A DNA stretch of 40,207 nt from Burkholderiaceae bacterium (lineage in GTDB: Bacteria > Pseudomonadota > Gammaproteobacteria > Burkholderiales > Burkholderiaceae): NCBI GenBank assembly GCA_947472645.1, contig CANJBQ010000028.1:1-40207 (forward strand), given 5' to 3'. The translations under genes were made by a program, and so were the position numbers. A model generated the notes under the pieces. It was given only the letters and a program-made list of their open reading frames with translations. It was not told where the DNA came from and searched no databases. Every line of letters starts with the position of its first letter. Positions within the stretch are counted from its first letter, which is position 1. Positions 9,304 to 19,702 of the stretch are shown piece after piece.

Positions 9304-10282
9304 AATAGTACGTTTGGTAATCACTTCAGGTGAGCCGGCCGGGATCGGGCCAGAAATAAGCGTTCATGCGGCAAAGAAATTTCTCCAAAAAAATACCGAT
9401 ACGCAAATCTACTTGTTAGGTGATCAGGTATTATTTTCACCGTATTTAGATGAGTTACAAAATGAGAGATTTCAGATCATTCATCATTCACTGAAAACTA
9501 AGAATGTTCCAGGCAAATTAAATTCTATTAATGCCCCTTATGTTTTAGAAATGCTCGACATAGCATACGAGGGTTGCTTACAAGGCTATTATGATGCTGT
9601 AGTGACTGCGCCAATTCAGAAGAGTGTGATTAATGATTCTGGCGTTAACTTTACGGGGCACACTGAGTATTTAGCAGATAAAGCAGGTAACGTACAAGTT
9701 GTCATGATGCTTTGTGGACAGGTTAGTGCTTCATTGAGTTCATCTTCTGGGATGATGCGTGTTGCACTTGCAAGTACTCACGTTGCTTTGAAAGAAGTGT
9801 CTACGTCAATTACGCACAAAGATCTTTTAGGAACTATCAAAATCTTAGATCGATCATTAACACAATATTTCGGCATGAAGCATCCAAAAATAGAGGTTGC
9901 GGGGTTAAATCCTCATGCAGGAGAAAGTGGCTATCTAGGTACAGAGGAAATTGAAGTCATTGCTCCAGTCATACGGGAAGCGCAAAGTTTAGGAATCAAC
10001 ATATCAGGACCATTTTCGGCCGACACGATGTTTCGCTTAGATATGCTTGACCGAGTAGATGTGTTTTTGGCGATGTATCATGATCAAGGTTTAATACCTT
10101 TAAAGATGGCCTGTTTTGGTCAAGGAGTTAATGTGACGCTGGGCTTGCCGATTATTCGTACTTCGGTTGATCATGGAACTGCACTTGAACTCGCAGGACG
10201 TGGCGAGGCAAATTCCGAGAGTATGCTTCAAGCCTTGACGGTGGCTTATCAAATGGTGAAAAATGGCTCATCAAGCGCGTAA
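9287..10282 (+). CDS. pdxA: 4-hydroxythreonine-4-phosphate dehydrogenase
   Basis: NAD-dependent enzyme of DXP-dependent pyridoxal 5'-phosphate synthesis. ITSGEPAGIGPEI lies near the N-terminus and TGHTEYLA near residue 125. The three metal-binding histidines correspond to H165 (ASTHVAL), H210 (GLNPHAGESG) and H265 (MYHDQGLIPLK), numbered from the first ATG. Length is 331 residues, typical. Two in-frame ATGs (9287 and 9293) both lie inside the end of surA, so the gene overlaps surA by 11-17 bp and is probably translationally coupled. It also overlaps rsmA by 20 bp. Confidence 0.95.
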   Translation: MLMKNEIVRLVITSGEPAGIGPEISVHAAKKFLQKNTDTQIYLLGDQVLFSPYLDELQNERFQIIHHSLKTKNVPGKLNSINAPYVLEMLDIAYEGCLQGYYDAVVTAPIQKSVINDSGVNFTGHTEYLADKAGNVQVVMMLCGQVSASLSSSSGMMRVALASTHVALKEVSTSITHKDLLGTIKILDRSLTQYFGMKHPKIEVAGLNPHAGESGYLGTEEIEVIAPVIREAQSLGINISGPFSADTMFRLDMLDRVDVFLAMYHDQGLIPLKMACFGQGVNVTLGLPIIRTSVDHGTALELAGRGEANSESMLQALTVAYQMVKNGSSSA

Positions 10283-11072
10283 GAGGTTTGGCCAGCACTT
10301 TTTGACGGATGGGTCAATTATTCATAACATTGTGTCAACGATTCATCCATGTAAAGATGATTTTATAATTGAAATTGGTCCAGGTCTTGGGGCAATTACA
10401 TACCCACTGATGAGTTTAACGGAGGGTTTAGAAGTCGTGGAAATTGACAGAGACTTAGTTAATTTTTGGAAGCAAAAAGGTATACCTGATCTTGTAATTC
10501 ATCAAGCTGATGCATTGACATTTGATTTTTCTAGCTGGGCTCAAAGTTGCTTAAACAACATAAAAAATCAACAAACACTCGGTCAAGTCAAAGTTATTGG
10601 TAATTTACCTTACAACATTTCAACACCACTTCTATTTCATTTAATGAAAGCCATTGATTGGGTTGATCTGCAAGTATTTATGCTACAAAAGGAAGTCATT
10701 CAAAGAATGGTGGCACAACCCGGGGATTCAGAATACAGTCGTCTTTCGGTCATGCTTCAAATGCGTTATGACATCCAAGATTGCTTTGATGTGCCGCCTA
10801 ACTCTTTTGAGCCACCGCCAAAAGTCAATTCTGCAGTTGTCGTGATGCGACCTAAAAAGAATACCGAAATAGAAGCTAAAGTTTGGACTACTCTCGAAGC
10901 ATTAGTGGCCAAAGCTTTTTCTCAGCGCAGAAAAGTGTTGTCGAACAACATTGGAGAGTATCGAGATGTTTTACAGCTTGATACTGCTACCCTTCGAGCA
11001 AGGGCGCAAGAAATTTCAGGTGAAACTTATTTAGACTGGGCAAAGATACTTGCCGAAAATGATCAGAGATAA
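10263..11072 (+). CDS. rsmA: 16S rRNA (adenine1518-N6/adenine1519-N6)-dimethyltransferase
   Basis: SAM-dependent dimethylation of two adjacent adenines in the 3' hairpin of 16S rRNA, also known as KsgA. The N-terminus ARKRFGQHFLTD is diagnostic; motif I is IEIGPGLGAIT (36-46), the acidic residue EIDRD is at 60-64 and the catalytic NLPY is at 114-117. Length is 269 residues, normal. It overlaps pdxA by 20 bp at its start and the convergent plsC by 10 bp at its end, leaving no room for a terminator between the two strands. Confidence 0.96.
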   Translation: MAHQARKRFGQHFLTDGSIIHNIVSTIHPCKDDFIIEIGPGLGAITYPLMSLTEGLEVVEIDRDLVNFWKQKGIPDLVIHQADALTFDFSSWAQSCLNNIKNQQTLGQVKVIGNLPYNISTPLLFHLMKAIDWVDLQVFMLQKEVIQRMVAQPGDSEYSRLSVMLQMRYDIQDCFDVPPNSFEPPPKVNSAVVVMRPKKNTEIEAKVWTTLEALVAKAFSQRRKVLSNNIGEYRDVLQLDTATLRARAQEISGETYLDWAKILAENDQR

Positions 11073-11797
11073 GATTTTGCATCAATGCGCCGCATTTCAG
11101 TCTCTATCCAAGACTGCACTTCTCGAATTACTACAGACGGATTTTTATCTAGCGTCGTGATACAAGGACCAATAGAGATTGTGATTTCGCCGGGATATTT
11201 TATAAAACTATTTTTAGGCCAACAATGCCCAGCATTATGGGCGACTGGAATCACAAAAGCCTTCGTATCGACGGCTAGACGTGCACCACCTTTTTGATAC
11301 GGGATTTCTTGACCCACTGGTGCCCTTGTACCCTCGGGATAAATAATAATCCAATAGCCTTCAGATAGTCGAAGTTTACCTTGGGAGGCGACAGCAATAG
11401 CGGCTTTATCTTTTTTAGAGCGGTCGATATGAATCATTTTCAGCATTGCCATAGCCCACCCAAAAAAAGGGATCATCAGTAGTTCTTTTTTAAAGACATA
11501 GCAAAGTTGTTTAGGAAATAATGAGATATATGCAATCGTTTCCCAAGCCGATTGATGTTTAGACATTAGTATGACGGGTTTGTCTAAAGAGGCGGTCACA
11601 TTTTCCATACCAATTACAGAGTAGCGAACACCGCAGATAAACCTGAGAGCTTGAATGACGCCTTTTGACCATCCTCGAACGTAATCATATCTGGATGCAG
11701 TTGAAAGAAAAGGGTTAACGACGAAGCAGCTTAAAGAGTATAAGGTCGTATAGACGATAAAAAAAGCATAAAAAATGGTCGCACGAAGGTACATCAT
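11063..11797 (-). CDS. plsC: 1-acyl-sn-glycerol-3-phosphate acyltransferase
   Basis: Membrane acyltransferase that makes phosphatidic acid. An N-terminal hydrophobic segment (about residues 5-30) is followed by the catalytic block HQSAWE (H81-E86), where the usual HX4D has Glu in place of Asp, and by YPEGTR (EGTR at 155-158), the glycerol-phosphate binding motif. Length is 244 residues, usual. Its ATG overlaps the gmhB stop by 4 bp. This is the last gene of the long minus-strand run from miaB. The substrate (lysophosphatidate) is inferred from family and context. Confidence 0.9.
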   Translation of the reverse strand: MMYLRATIFYAFFIVYTTLYSLSCFVVNPFLSTASRYDYVRGWSKGVIQALRFICGVRYSVIGMENVTASLDKPVILMSKHQSAWETIAYISLFPKQLCYVFKKELLMIPFFGWAMAMLKMIHIDRSKKDKAAIAVASQGKLRLSEGYWIIIYPEGTRAPVGQEIPYQKGGARLAVDTKAFVIPVAHNAGHCWPKNSFIKYPGEITISIGPCITTLDKNPSVVIREVQSWIETEMRRIDAKSYL

Positions 11798-12357
11798 TTC
11801 ATGGGGGCAAGAAAATGATTTACAAAGGCAGCTAAATCAGAATGGATTGCCGTATAAGGAGGTAGCCCTCCGGCTTCACGTGTTTTAAGTCCCTTGCCAG
11901 TTAGCACTAAGTGAGGCTCAGCTCCCATCATCACTGGACCGATCAGATCACGGAGCGAGTCTCCAACGACAGGTACTCCCTTGAGCGAAGTTCCTAAATG
12001 AAATCTTTTGGCAATATCTTCAAACATGCCAGTTTTAGGTTTCCGACATTCGCAATTTTCTTCATCAGTATGGGGGCAAAAGAATATCGCTTGTATTTCT
12101 CCACCAAGTCTTGATAGTTGCCGAAACATTTTTTCATGAATCATATTCAGCGTATTTGTATCGTAAAGCCTACGTCCGATACCGGATTGATTGGTACAGA
12201 TCACTACTTTATAATTGGCTTGGGTTAACTTAGCGATGGCTTCAAGACTTCCATCAATGGCAATCCACTCATCGGGTGATTTAATATAACTATCACTATC
12301 ATGGTTAATGACCCCATCTCTATCAAGAATGATTAATGGTGAATTAGCGGAGGTCAT
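11794..12357 (-). CDS. gmhB: D-glycero-beta-D-manno-heptose-1,7-bisphosphate 7-phosphatase
   Basis: HAD-superfamily phosphatase in ADP-heptose synthesis for the LPS inner core. Motif I is LDRDGVIN with D12 and D14, motif II is CTNQSG (54-59), and the structural zinc loop has C94, H96, C102 and C104. Length is 187 residues, normal for GmhB. A histidinol-phosphatase-type HAD is excluded by the zinc loop arrangement and by context. The start and stop both overlap neighbours by 4 bp (glyS before, plsC after), an arrangement known from other betaproteobacteria. Confidence 0.92.
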   Translation of the reverse strand: MTSANSPLIILDRDGVINHDSDSYIKSPDEWIAIDGSLEAIAKLTQANYKVVICTNQSGIGRRLYDTNTLNMIHEKMFRQLSRLGGEIQAIFFCPHTDEENCECRKPKTGMFEDIAKRFHLGTSLKGVPVVGDSLRDLIGPVMMGAEPHLVLTGKGLKTREAGGLPPYTAIHSDLAAFVNHFLAPMK

Positions 12358-14504
12358 TTTGCGAGTTGGCTAAGGTCAGCCACTTGATTTAACTGTTGAT
12401 GAAGTTGATTGAGCAAGGCTAAGCGGTTTTGACGTTTGTTTAAATCCGGATCCATTACCATCACGTCATTAAAAAACGCTTCAATAGGCTCACTGACTTT
12501 AGTGAGGTATTGTAAAGATGAAGCGAAGTCTTGTTGAATAAAAGCGGCTTTTAAGAGCGGCTCGAGTTCTTGTAAAACCTTGAAGAGATTTTTTTCAGCA
12601 GAGAGCTCAAGAACGCTTTCGATAACAATTCCAACATCTTCGGAAGCATTTTTCTTTAAGATATTATTCAGCCGTTTATTGGCATTTGCTAAGATCGAAG
12701 CTTGGGGTAATGTTTGGAAATGGTGAACCGCCTGTAATTTTTGGGGAACCTCATTGAATCTTCCTTTGACATTCGTCAAGACAGCTTCAATTTCTTCGGA
12801 TGAATAGCTAACACTTCCCGACTCTTTAACCAGTGACTTCAGACGATCTTTTAAAAATTGCAATATATCGGTGATAGATGCTTTTTGCTTAACCTCATCC
12901 GACTTGAATTGGGAAAGACAAAATTCCAGTAAAGGAAGTAGTTCAATTGGTAAATTATTTTCGACGATGAGTCTACAAACACCTAATGCATGTCTTCTAA
13001 GTGCGTAGGGATCTTTCTCACCAGTTGGAGATAAGCCAATACCCCAAATGCCTACGATTGTTTCTAATTTGTCGGCAAGGGCAAGAATAAGACCAACTCT
13101 AGATTTAGGGAGCACATCGCCAGCGAACCTTGGCAAATAATTTTCTGCACAAGCTTGTGCAACCTCATGATGCTCCCCATCATGGGTTGCATAGTAGCGA
13201 CCCATAATGCCTTGCAGTTCTGGAAACTCTCCGACCATATCTGTTAAAAGGTCAGCTTTCATCAATTTTGCACCACGCTCACAAAGCTGGTTATATTCAG
13301 ATGTTTGTTGTGCCGTGTCTTGAAAATGGGTTGATAGTAATCCAGAAACATGCTGAGCAATGAGACTGATTCGATTGATTCGTTCCTTTTGATTACCCAG
13401 TTTATTGTGGTAGACAACCTTAGAGAGTTGTTCAAACCTTTCGATTAATGGAGTCTTTAAGTCTTGCTGATAAAAGAACTTAGCATCAGATAGGCGTGGC
13501 CGAACCACGCGCTCATTTCCCGAAATAATTGACTCTGGAGAATTTGTTTCAATATTTGAAACGATTAAAAACTGGTTAACTAGTTTTCCTGTTGGGTCGG
13601 TTAAAGCAAAGTATTTTTGGTTGGTTTGCATGGTTAGAATCAAGCACTCTTGTGGCACATCTAAGAACTCTTTCTCAAATTTGCAGGAGTAAACTTTGGG
13701 CCACTCAACAAGGGCGTTTACTTCATCTAGAAGGGCCTCAGGCATCAGTACTTGATGTTGATTTGCGTGCTCTTGAAGTTGTGACGTTATTGATGCAAGC
13801 CTTTCTTCAAAGTTCGGGATTACTTTTCCTTGAGTTTTCAAAGTCTTTTCATAGCTATTCGGATCTGTAATACGAATCTCGCCTTGAGAGAGGAAGCGAT
13901 GGCCTAGAGTAATTCTATTTGCCGTAAGGCCTAGGGCATGAACAGGGACAACCTGATCACCATGTAAGGCAATGAGTCGGTGTGCTGGCCTAACAAACTG
14001 CACGTCAACGGCATCTTTTGAACCAGGATTAATTTGATAATGCATGGTTTTAGCGATGGGTAGCTGGGCGATGGAGACATCTAAGGCAGCTTGAACACCC
14101 GCAGTAAGTTGGATACCTTTTTTCTTGAGTTGAATAAAAAAGGTTTCATTTTTACCCTCTCCTTGGCGCTCAAGTTGATCGATATCAAACTCAAGAATAT
14201 TAAGGCTAGCCAATTTTTTTAATAAAGGGCCAGATGGTTTTCCATCTAGAGTTAATCCGATAGAGACTGGTAATAGCTTTTCTTTTACCTCGAGGTCAGC
14301 AGCTTTTTCGAAAACTTCGTCGATGTAAACAGCCAGTCTTCTTGGTGTAGCAAAGGATCGATAATGAACATCTTCCTTCGCCAGGCCATCAGTAATTAAT
14401 TTTTGGACGATTTGCTGCGAAAAGGATAGTCCTAAACGCTTTAAAGACTTAGGTGGTAATTCTTCCGTCAGGAGTTCGATGAGTAATGGGGCAGAGTGAC
14501 TCAT
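12354..14504 (-). CDS. glyS: Glycyl-tRNA synthetase beta subunit
   Basis: Beta subunit of the alpha2-beta2 glycyl-tRNA synthetase, responsible for tRNA recognition. The N-terminus [15 protein letters not shown] and the internal [16 protein letters not shown] and [15 protein letters not shown] stretches are diagnostic. A C-terminal DALR-type anticodon-binding region is present ([18 protein letters not shown]). Length is 716 residues, slightly longer than the ~690 of E. coli. It overlaps glyQ by 4 bp (ATGA) and gmhB by 4 bp. Confidence 0.97.
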   Translation of the reverse strand: MSHSAPLLIELLTEELPPKSLKRLGLSFSQQIVQKLITDGLAKEDVHYRSFATPRRLAVYIDEVFEKAADLEVKEKLLPVSIGLTLDGKPSGPLLKKLASLNILEFDIDQLERQGEGKNETFFIQLKKKGIQLTAGVQAALDVSIAQLPIAKTMHYQINPGSKDAVDVQFVRPAHRLIALHGDQVVPVHALGLTANRITLGHRFLSQGEIRITDPNSYEKTLKTQGKVIPNFEERLASITSQLQEHANQHQVLMPEALLDEVNALVEWPKVYSCKFEKEFLDVPQECLILTMQTNQKYFALTDPTGKLVNQFLIVSNIETNSPESIISGNERVVRPRLSDAKFFYQQDLKTPLIERFEQLSKVVYHNKLGNQKERINRISLIAQHVSGLLSTHFQDTAQQTSEYNQLCERGAKLMKADLLTDMVGEFPELQGIMGRYYATHDGEHHEVAQACAENYLPRFAGDVLPKSRVGLILALADKLETIVGIWGIGLSPTGEKDPYALRRHALGVCRLIVENNLPIELLPLLEFCLSQFKSDEVKQKASITDILQFLKDRLKSLVKESGSVSYSSEEIEAVLTNVKGRFNEVPQKLQAVHHFQTLPQASILANANKRLNNILKKNASEDVGIVIESVLELSAEKNLFKVLQELEPLLKAAFIQQDFASSLQYLTKVSEPIEAFFNDVMVMDPDLNKRQNRLALLNQLHQQLNQVADLSQLAK

Positions 14505-15400
14505 GAATTCTTTTCTTTCGGGAGAGCATTTGGTAGCATCGGAAAGCCTAAAGCCTCTCTTGCATTGAAGTAGGCAAGCGCCACACTTTTAGATAGGGTT
14601 CTAATTCGTGCAATGTACGTAGCCCGCTCAGTGACTGAGATAGCTCCTCTAGCGTCAAGCAAGTTAAAAGTATGTGCTGCCTTGAGGACCATTTCATAAG
14701 CTGGTAATGCTAACGGTATTTCTATTAAGCGTTTAGCCTGCGCTTCAAAACATTCAAACTGATTAAATAACCATGCTGTATCGGAGTATTCAAAGTTATA
14801 AGTCGATTGTTCAACTTCATTTTGATGGTAAACATCACCATAGGTCATGTTTTGAGTCCAAATCAAATCATAAACATTTTCACACGACTGCAGATACATG
14901 GCGAGTCGTTCAATTCCATAAGTGATTTCGCCTAAAACAGGTTTGCAGTCTAACCCACCAACTTGTTGAAAATAGGTAAATTGGGTAATTTCCATCCCAT
15001 TGAGCCAAACTTCCCAACCGAGCCCCCAAGCTCCGAGAGTAGGATTTTCCCAGTCATCTTCAACAAAACGAACATCATTTTGGAGTAAGTCTAGTCCAAG
15101 GGCGCTTAATGATCCTAAGTAAAGATCTAAAATATTGTCTGGAGAGGGTTTAAGAACGACTTGGAATTGATAATAGTGTTGCAAGCGATTGGGATTTTCT
15201 CCATAACGCCCGTCTTTAGGTCGCCGTGATGGTTGAACATAGGCAGCTTTCCATGGCTCTGGGCCAATGGCACGTAAAAAGGTGGCGGTATGAGAGGTGC
15301 CCGCACCAACTTCAAGATCTACGGGTTGCAGAATGGCGCACCCTTGCTGACTCCAATAATTTTGCAGTGTCAGAATAATTTCTTGAAAAGTCTTTTTCAT
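14501..15400 (-). CDS. glyQ: Glycyl-tRNA synthetase alpha subunit
   Basis: Catalytic alpha subunit that forms glycyl-adenylate. The N-terminus [17 protein letters not shown] and the stretches [28 protein letters not shown] and [20 protein letters not shown] are highly conserved. Length is 299 residues, normal. The gene lies 17 bp after the lnt stop and overlaps glyS by 4 bp; the order glyQ-glyS is universal for this form of the enzyme. Confidence 0.97.
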   Translation of the reverse strand: MKKTFQEIILTLQNYWSQQGCAILQPVDLEVGAGTSHTATFLRAIGPEPWKAAYVQPSRRPKDGRYGENPNRLQHYYQFQVVLKPSPDNILDLYLGSLSALGLDLLQNDVRFVEDDWENPTLGAWGLGWEVWLNGMEITQFTYFQQVGGLDCKPVLGEITYGIERLAMYLQSCENVYDLIWTQNMTYGDVYHQNEVEQSTYNFEYSDTAWLFNQFECFEAQAKRLIEIPLALPAYEMVLKAAHTFNLLDARGAISVTERATYIARIRTLSKSVALAYFNAREALGFPMLPNALPKEKNS

Positions 15401-15417
15401 AAGTGGATTTTAACCGT

Positions 15418-16935
15418 TCAAGACTTCATCGAGAAGATTGGCTGATATATGGACCTCTTTTTTTGAACCCACGCCATTAACATACAGAGGAAAGCGATTA
15501 CTACAATGGGGGCATCTCCAAAGAGAACATATGGCGTATGCCCCGCTCTAGGCTGTACTGAACCAATCAAGCTATCCTGAATAAAAATTGGTAATTGAGA
15601 TTGAACTTGCCCATGCTCATTAATGATTGCTGTCACACCAGTGTTTGTTGCTCGTATGGTTGGTAATCCGGTTTCAAGGGAGCGGAGTTGAGCTAATCTT
15701 AGTTGTTGGTATGGTGCTGAGGTATTTCCAAACCAAGCCAAATTGGTCATATTAATGAGAAAATTTGCTGGCGTCGCTTTATCGCGGACCCTTGCGGATA
15801 TTTCGCTTCCAAAAACGTCTTCATAACAGATCATGACCGCACCATAAATGTCCGGCTGATTTGGACGGCTAATTTTAAATGGCGCCTGATCAAAAGTACC
15901 TTTTTGGAATTGTGATAGAGGGGCCTGAATTGCTCTAACAAACCATAAAAACCCAGGGGGAATATACTCTCCGAATGGAACGAGGTGAGCCTTTGTATAT
16001 TTGTAAACGGGGTCACTTGGGCTAAAGCCCCTTGCTTGATTAGCATACTGATCGTGATCAAAACCAATGATTCCAGTCAAAATATGGGTGTTGGTATTTT
16101 TAGAAAAATCTTTTAAATGATCACTCCAATTTTCAGGAAGATTATTTTCTGGGATGGTGATTGCTGTTTCAGGTGCGACAACCAAATCAGTTATTTTTTC
16201 CGTTAAATGGGTTAGGTAATACTCATCTTGACGGAGAAGTGCTTTTTCATCATAAATCAGTGTTTGAGGAAAATTACCTTGTAGGAGGCGCACTTCTAAC
16301 ATGCTTCCTAAAGGCTTTGTATAGTTGGAGTTGTTGAAAAAAGACGCTAATAAAATAGCAAAGCCTAATGAAAAAAGTGGTAAGAATAAGCGGCCTGGAG
16401 CACTACCAATTTTATAGGCACCCCACATCGTCGCAAAAGTAGCGCCTAGCACTCCAAAGATGGGGATCAGGCCCATAAATGGTCCATTGACTTGAGGATC
16501 GCCAAAGCCGACCCATGGAAAGCCAGTTAATATATGTCCTCGAAGGCTCTCAAGGAGGGTCCAGGCACTAGCCCAAGCAATCGCAGAATAGGATTGAGAA
16601 TAGAAACGTGAACCTATCCAAGTAGCCATCATGGGAAACAAGGCTAAAAATCCAGCAAAAATAACAACGCCTGTCGAGGCCATCCAAAAGGGCATACCCC
16701 CAACATCATGCAAACTGACATAGATCCACCAAAGACTATGACCAAAATAGGCAAAGCCAAAACACCAACCTAATTTAGCTTGGTAGGCCCCCCCATGAAA
16801 ATGGTGGCGATCAATTAACCGCCAAAATAAAGCCAAAATCAATAATTGCCACCAGCCTGCTGAATGAGCGTTAGAGATAAGGGATGTCAATAGTCCTAAT
16901 GCAAGGGCATTTAGGAAACTGGAGCGCAAGAGCAT
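15418..16935 (-). CDS. lnt: Apolipoprotein N-acyltransferase
   Basis: Inner-membrane enzyme that adds the third acyl chain to the N-terminal Cys of lipoproteins. About six N-terminal membrane segments (residues 5-200) precede a nitrilase-like periplasmic domain with the catalytic triad E256 (VVAPETAI), K315 (YTKAHLVPFGEY) and C370 (VMICYEDVFG). A final membrane helix lies near residues 470-495. Length is 505 residues, normal. It is 1 bp from the end of corC upstream, an lnt-corC pair conserved in proteobacteria. Confidence 0.95.
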   Translation of the reverse strand: MLLRSSFLNALALGLLTSLISNAHSAGWWQLLILALFWRLIDRHHFHGGAYQAKLGWCFGFAYFGHSLWWIYVSLHDVGGMPFWMASTGVVIFAGFLALFPMMATWIGSRFYSQSYSAIAWASAWTLLESLRGHILTGFPWVGFGDPQVNGPFMGLIPIFGVLGATFATMWGAYKIGSAPGRLFLPLFSLGFAILLASFFNNSNYTKPLGSMLEVRLLQGNFPQTLIYDEKALLRQDEYYLTHLTEKITDLVVAPETAITIPENNLPENWSDHLKDFSKNTNTHILTGIIGFDHDQYANQARGFSPSDPVYKYTKAHLVPFGEYIPPGFLWFVRAIQAPLSQFQKGTFDQAPFKISRPNQPDIYGAVMICYEDVFGSEISARVRDKATPANFLINMTNLAWFGNTSAPYQQLRLAQLRSLETGLPTIRATNTGVTAIINEHGQVQSQLPIFIQDSLIGSVQPRAGHTPYVLFGDAPIVVIAFLCMLMAWVQKKRSIYQPIFSMKS

Positions 16936-16936
16936 A

Positions 16937-17776
16937 TTAAGCTTCTAAAGGAGATTTTTGGATAATAAGAATATGTATTTGTCGGGGATCCGCGCGCTGA
17001 ATTTCGCATTGAAGGCCATTGAGCATAATCACTTCTCCGCGCTTAGGAACTCTACCGACTTGATGGATCACCAAGCCTGCGATGGTGTCTATATCATCTA
17101 CATTCAATGAGGTTTCAAATACCTCATTGATTTGTTCAAAGCTAGTCATGCCTCTGACGCGGTATCTACCATCTGACATTAAAACAATATTATCTGCCTC
17201 ATCATCAATATCATGTTCATCTTCAATATCCCCAACAATTTGTTCAAGTACATCTTCGATAGTAACAATACCAGCAACACCACTGTACTCATCAACAACG
17301 ATAGCTAAATGATTACGGTTGCTTCGAAAATCTTTTAGTAAGATGCTTAAACGTTTAGATTCTGGGATAAACACAGCAGGGCGAAGCCATTCTCTTAGAT
17401 CAAAGTCTTTTTCTGTTGAGTGGCGTAATAAATCTTTAGCCAACAAGATGCCAATGACATTATCTCGATTGTTTTCAAAAACAGGGTAGCGTGAGTGTGC
17501 AGCTAAAATGACTTGGGGAATAATTTTTTCGATGGGGTCACCAATATCCACCCAGTCAATTTGTGCTCTTGGGAGGAGAATATCTTTCACAGATAATTCG
17601 CTGACCTGAAAAACGCCTTCAATCATCGACAGGGCATCAGAATCCAATAAGCCCTCTAATTTACCTTGACGCAGAATCGCAAGTAGATCATTTCTTTTTT
17701 CCTCAGTAGTATCTGGCCTTGAGGACACGAGTCCAACAAGGCGGTTAAAGAAATTTTTAGGCTCTGGTTCGGTCAT
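16937..17776 (-). CDS. corC: CBS-domain protein, CorC/HlyC family
   Basis: Cytosolic protein linked to magnesium and cobalt efflux. Two CBS domains are visible: one from about residue 60 (VKDILLPRAQIDWVDI to VIGILLAKDLL) and one from about 125 (NHLAIVVDEYSGVAGIVTIEDVLEQIVGDI). A CorC/HlyC transporter-associated domain follows (residues 195-275). Length is 279 residues, normal for soluble CorC (YbeX). It lies in the miaB-ybeY-corC-lnt run. The link to ion transport comes from the family; a role near ribosome maturation with YbeY has been proposed for YbeX. Confidence 0.9.
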   Translation of the reverse strand: MTEPEPKNFFNRLVGLVSSRPDTTEEKRNDLLAILRQGKLEGLLDSDALSMIEGVFQVSELSVKDILLPRAQIDWVDIGDPIEKIIPQVILAAHSRYPVFENNRDNVIGILLAKDLLRHSTEKDFDLREWLRPAVFIPESKRLSILLKDFRSNRNHLAIVVDEYSGVAGIVTIEDVLEQIVGDIEDEHDIDDEADNIVLMSDGRYRVRGMTSFEQINEVFETSLNVDDIDTIAGLVIHQVGRVPKRGEVIMLNGLQCEIQRADPRQIHILIIQKSPLEA

Positions 17777-17803
17777 ATAGTTAAAGGATATCGTAATCTG
17801 ATG

Positions 17804-18265
17804 TCAAGCATAGGGATCTTTGATTTTAAGACGTTTTAAGATGGCGACCTCTAAAGACTCCATCGCCTGTGCATCGAGATCATCTTCATGATCGAAGCCT
17901 TGGGCATGCAGCACCCCATGGATTGTTAGATGTGCAAAATGATCTTGAATAGTTTTACCTTGCTTTTCCGCTTCTCGAGCAATGATGGGCATACAAAAAA
18001 CTAAATCTGCCATAAGCGTAGATTTTTCATGAGATTCATGGAGAATAAATGTCAAAATATTTGTAGCATGATTTTGTTGACGGTAATTAAAATTTAAACG
18101 CTTACTTTCAGCCATACCCACCAATCGCACCACAATTTGAGCATCTTGCTTAAGGGCCGCTTTAGCCCAAGAGCGGATTTTTTTTGAGGGCAGAATTTCC
18201 GCCCAGGCCTTTTCGAGAGACGGAGTCGCAAACTGTATATCCAAAGATACTTGAGGGTTACTCAT
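17804..18265 (-). CDS. ybeY: Endoribonuclease/rRNA maturation factor YbeY
   Basis: Zinc-dependent RNase involved in 16S rRNA 3'-end maturation and ribosome quality control. The metal motif HGVLHAQGFDH gives H116, H120 and H126. Length is 153 residues, typical. The start codon at 18265 is only 6 bp from the miaB stop. In most proteobacteria the PhoH-like ATPase YbeZ, a YbeY partner, is encoded between these two genes; it is missing here. Confidence 0.94.
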   Translation of the reverse strand: MSNPQVSLDIQFATPSLEKAWAEILPSKKIRSWAKAALKQDAQIVVRLVGMAESKRLNFNYRQQNHATNILTFILHESHEKSTLMADLVFCMPIIAREAEKQGKTIQDHFAHLTIHGVLHAQGFDHEDDLDAQAMESLEVAILKRLKIKDPYA

Positions 18266-18271
18266 GATGGT

Positions 18272-19630
18272 TTATTCGGTAACAAGTTCGTCTTGAATAA
18301 TGAGTTGACCCTTGAGCGAGTGAGCTAGAGCATCTGTAAAAAGAACCGGCAACATTTTTCCAATTAATCGTTGGGCGGTATTTGTTTTTGGCAGATCGAT
18401 ATTGACTACGCGGTTATTTTCTGTTCTACCCTGTAAACGTAAACTATCTTTAGCCATTCCTTCAATCATCACGCGTTCAGTTAGGCCCACCATACTTTGA
18501 CTAATGGCGAGAATATTTTCATCAATCAATGAAGTCAGTGTTTGTAAACGTTTTACTTTTACTTCTCTTGGGGTTGTATCGGGAAGATTGGCTGCTGGAG
18601 TTCCAGGGCGAGCGCTGAAGATGAAACAATAACTATTATCGAATTTTATGTCATCGACTAGTGCGAGTAATTCCTGAAAATCTGCATCAGTTTCACCAGG
18701 GAAGCCCACGATAAAATCACTAGAAACTGGAATATTAGGCTTTACTTTACGCATTTTACGGATGATGCTTTTGTATTCTAAAACGGTATAGCCTCTTTTC
18801 ATCGCCATGAGAATCCGGTCAGACCCATGTTGTACAGGTAAATGAAGATGATTGACTAATTTTGGTAGTGTGGCATGAGCCTGGATGAGTCGCTGAGTAA
18901 ATTCTTTTGGGTGGCTCGTTGTATAACGGATACGTTCGACTCCTGGAATGTCGGAGATATATTCTAGTAAAAGAGCAAAATCAGCAATTTCGTCTGACCC
19001 ATCGATTTTGCCAAGATAGGCATTCACATTTTGACCAAGAAGGGTGATTTCACAAACTCCTTGTTGTGCTAAGCCAGATACTTCCACGAGGACATCGGAG
19101 AGTGGTCGCGACACTTCTTCACCGCGGGTAAAAGGCACAACACAATATGTACAGTATTTAGAACATCCCTCCATGATGGAGACAAATGCTGCACCACCTT
19201 CTTTTCTAGCGGGAGGTAAGTGGTCAAATTTTTCAATTTCAGGAAAGCTAATATCAACTTGCGAGTGTCCGGAACGTTGACGTTCTGCAAGCATTTTGGG
19301 TAAACGATGCAGCGTTTGGGGGCCAAAAACAAGATCCACATATGGCGCACGGCTAATAATTTGATGGCCTTCTTGACTAGCTACACAACCACCAACGCCG
19401 ATCAAAAGGTGTGGTTTTTGCACTTTAAGATCTCGAAGACGACCCAAATCAGAAAAGACTTTATCTTGTGCTTTTTCACGGATTGAACAGGTATTGAGAA
19501 GAATTAAATCTGCATCCTCTAAGACCTTTGTTTCGGCATAGTCGTTGTCAGCGCGCAATATATCGGCCATCTTTTCCGAGTCGTACTCGTTCATTTGACA
19601 GCCAAAGGTTTTAATAAATACTTTTTTCAT
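18272..19630 (-). CDS. miaB: tRNA-2-methylthio-N6-dimethylallyladenosine synthase
   Basis: Radical SAM methylthiotransferase acting on A37 of tRNAs that read UNN codons. [18 protein letters not shown] begins the UPF0004 domain with cluster cysteines C11, C48 and C82; the radical SAM cysteines are C156, C160 and C163 ([16 protein letters not shown]). A C-terminal TRAM domain follows ([12 protein letters not shown]). Length from this start is 452 residues. The frame extends back to a TTG at 19666, but the ATG at 19630 gives the conserved family N-terminus and is preferred. First gene of the run down to plsC. Confidence 0.95.
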   Translation of the reverse strand: MKKVFIKTFGCQMNEYDSEKMADILRADNDYAETKVLEDADLILLNTCSIREKAQDKVFSDLGRLRDLKVQKPHLLIGVGGCVASQEGHQIISRAPYVDLVFGPQTLHRLPKMLAERQRSGHSQVDISFPEIEKFDHLPPARKEGGAAFVSIMEGCSKYCTYCVVPFTRGEEVSRPLSDVLVEVSGLAQQGVCEITLLGQNVNAYLGKIDGSDEIADFALLLEYISDIPGVERIRYTTSHPKEFTQRLIQAHATLPKLVNHLHLPVQHGSDRILMAMKRGYTVLEYKSIIRKMRKVKPNIPVSSDFIVGFPGETDADFQELLALVDDIKFDNSYCFIFSARPGTPAANLPDTTPREVKVKRLQTLTSLIDENILAISQSMVGLTERVMIEGMAKDSLRLQGRTENNRVVNIDLPKTNTAQRLIGKMLPVLFTDALAHSLKGQLIIQDELVTE

Positions 19631-19702
19631 TGGTAAGCCGTTCTCAGTAGTTAAGACTGGGGGCAAAACGATATTTTAACAGGCAGTTAACTTTATCGCC
19701 AA

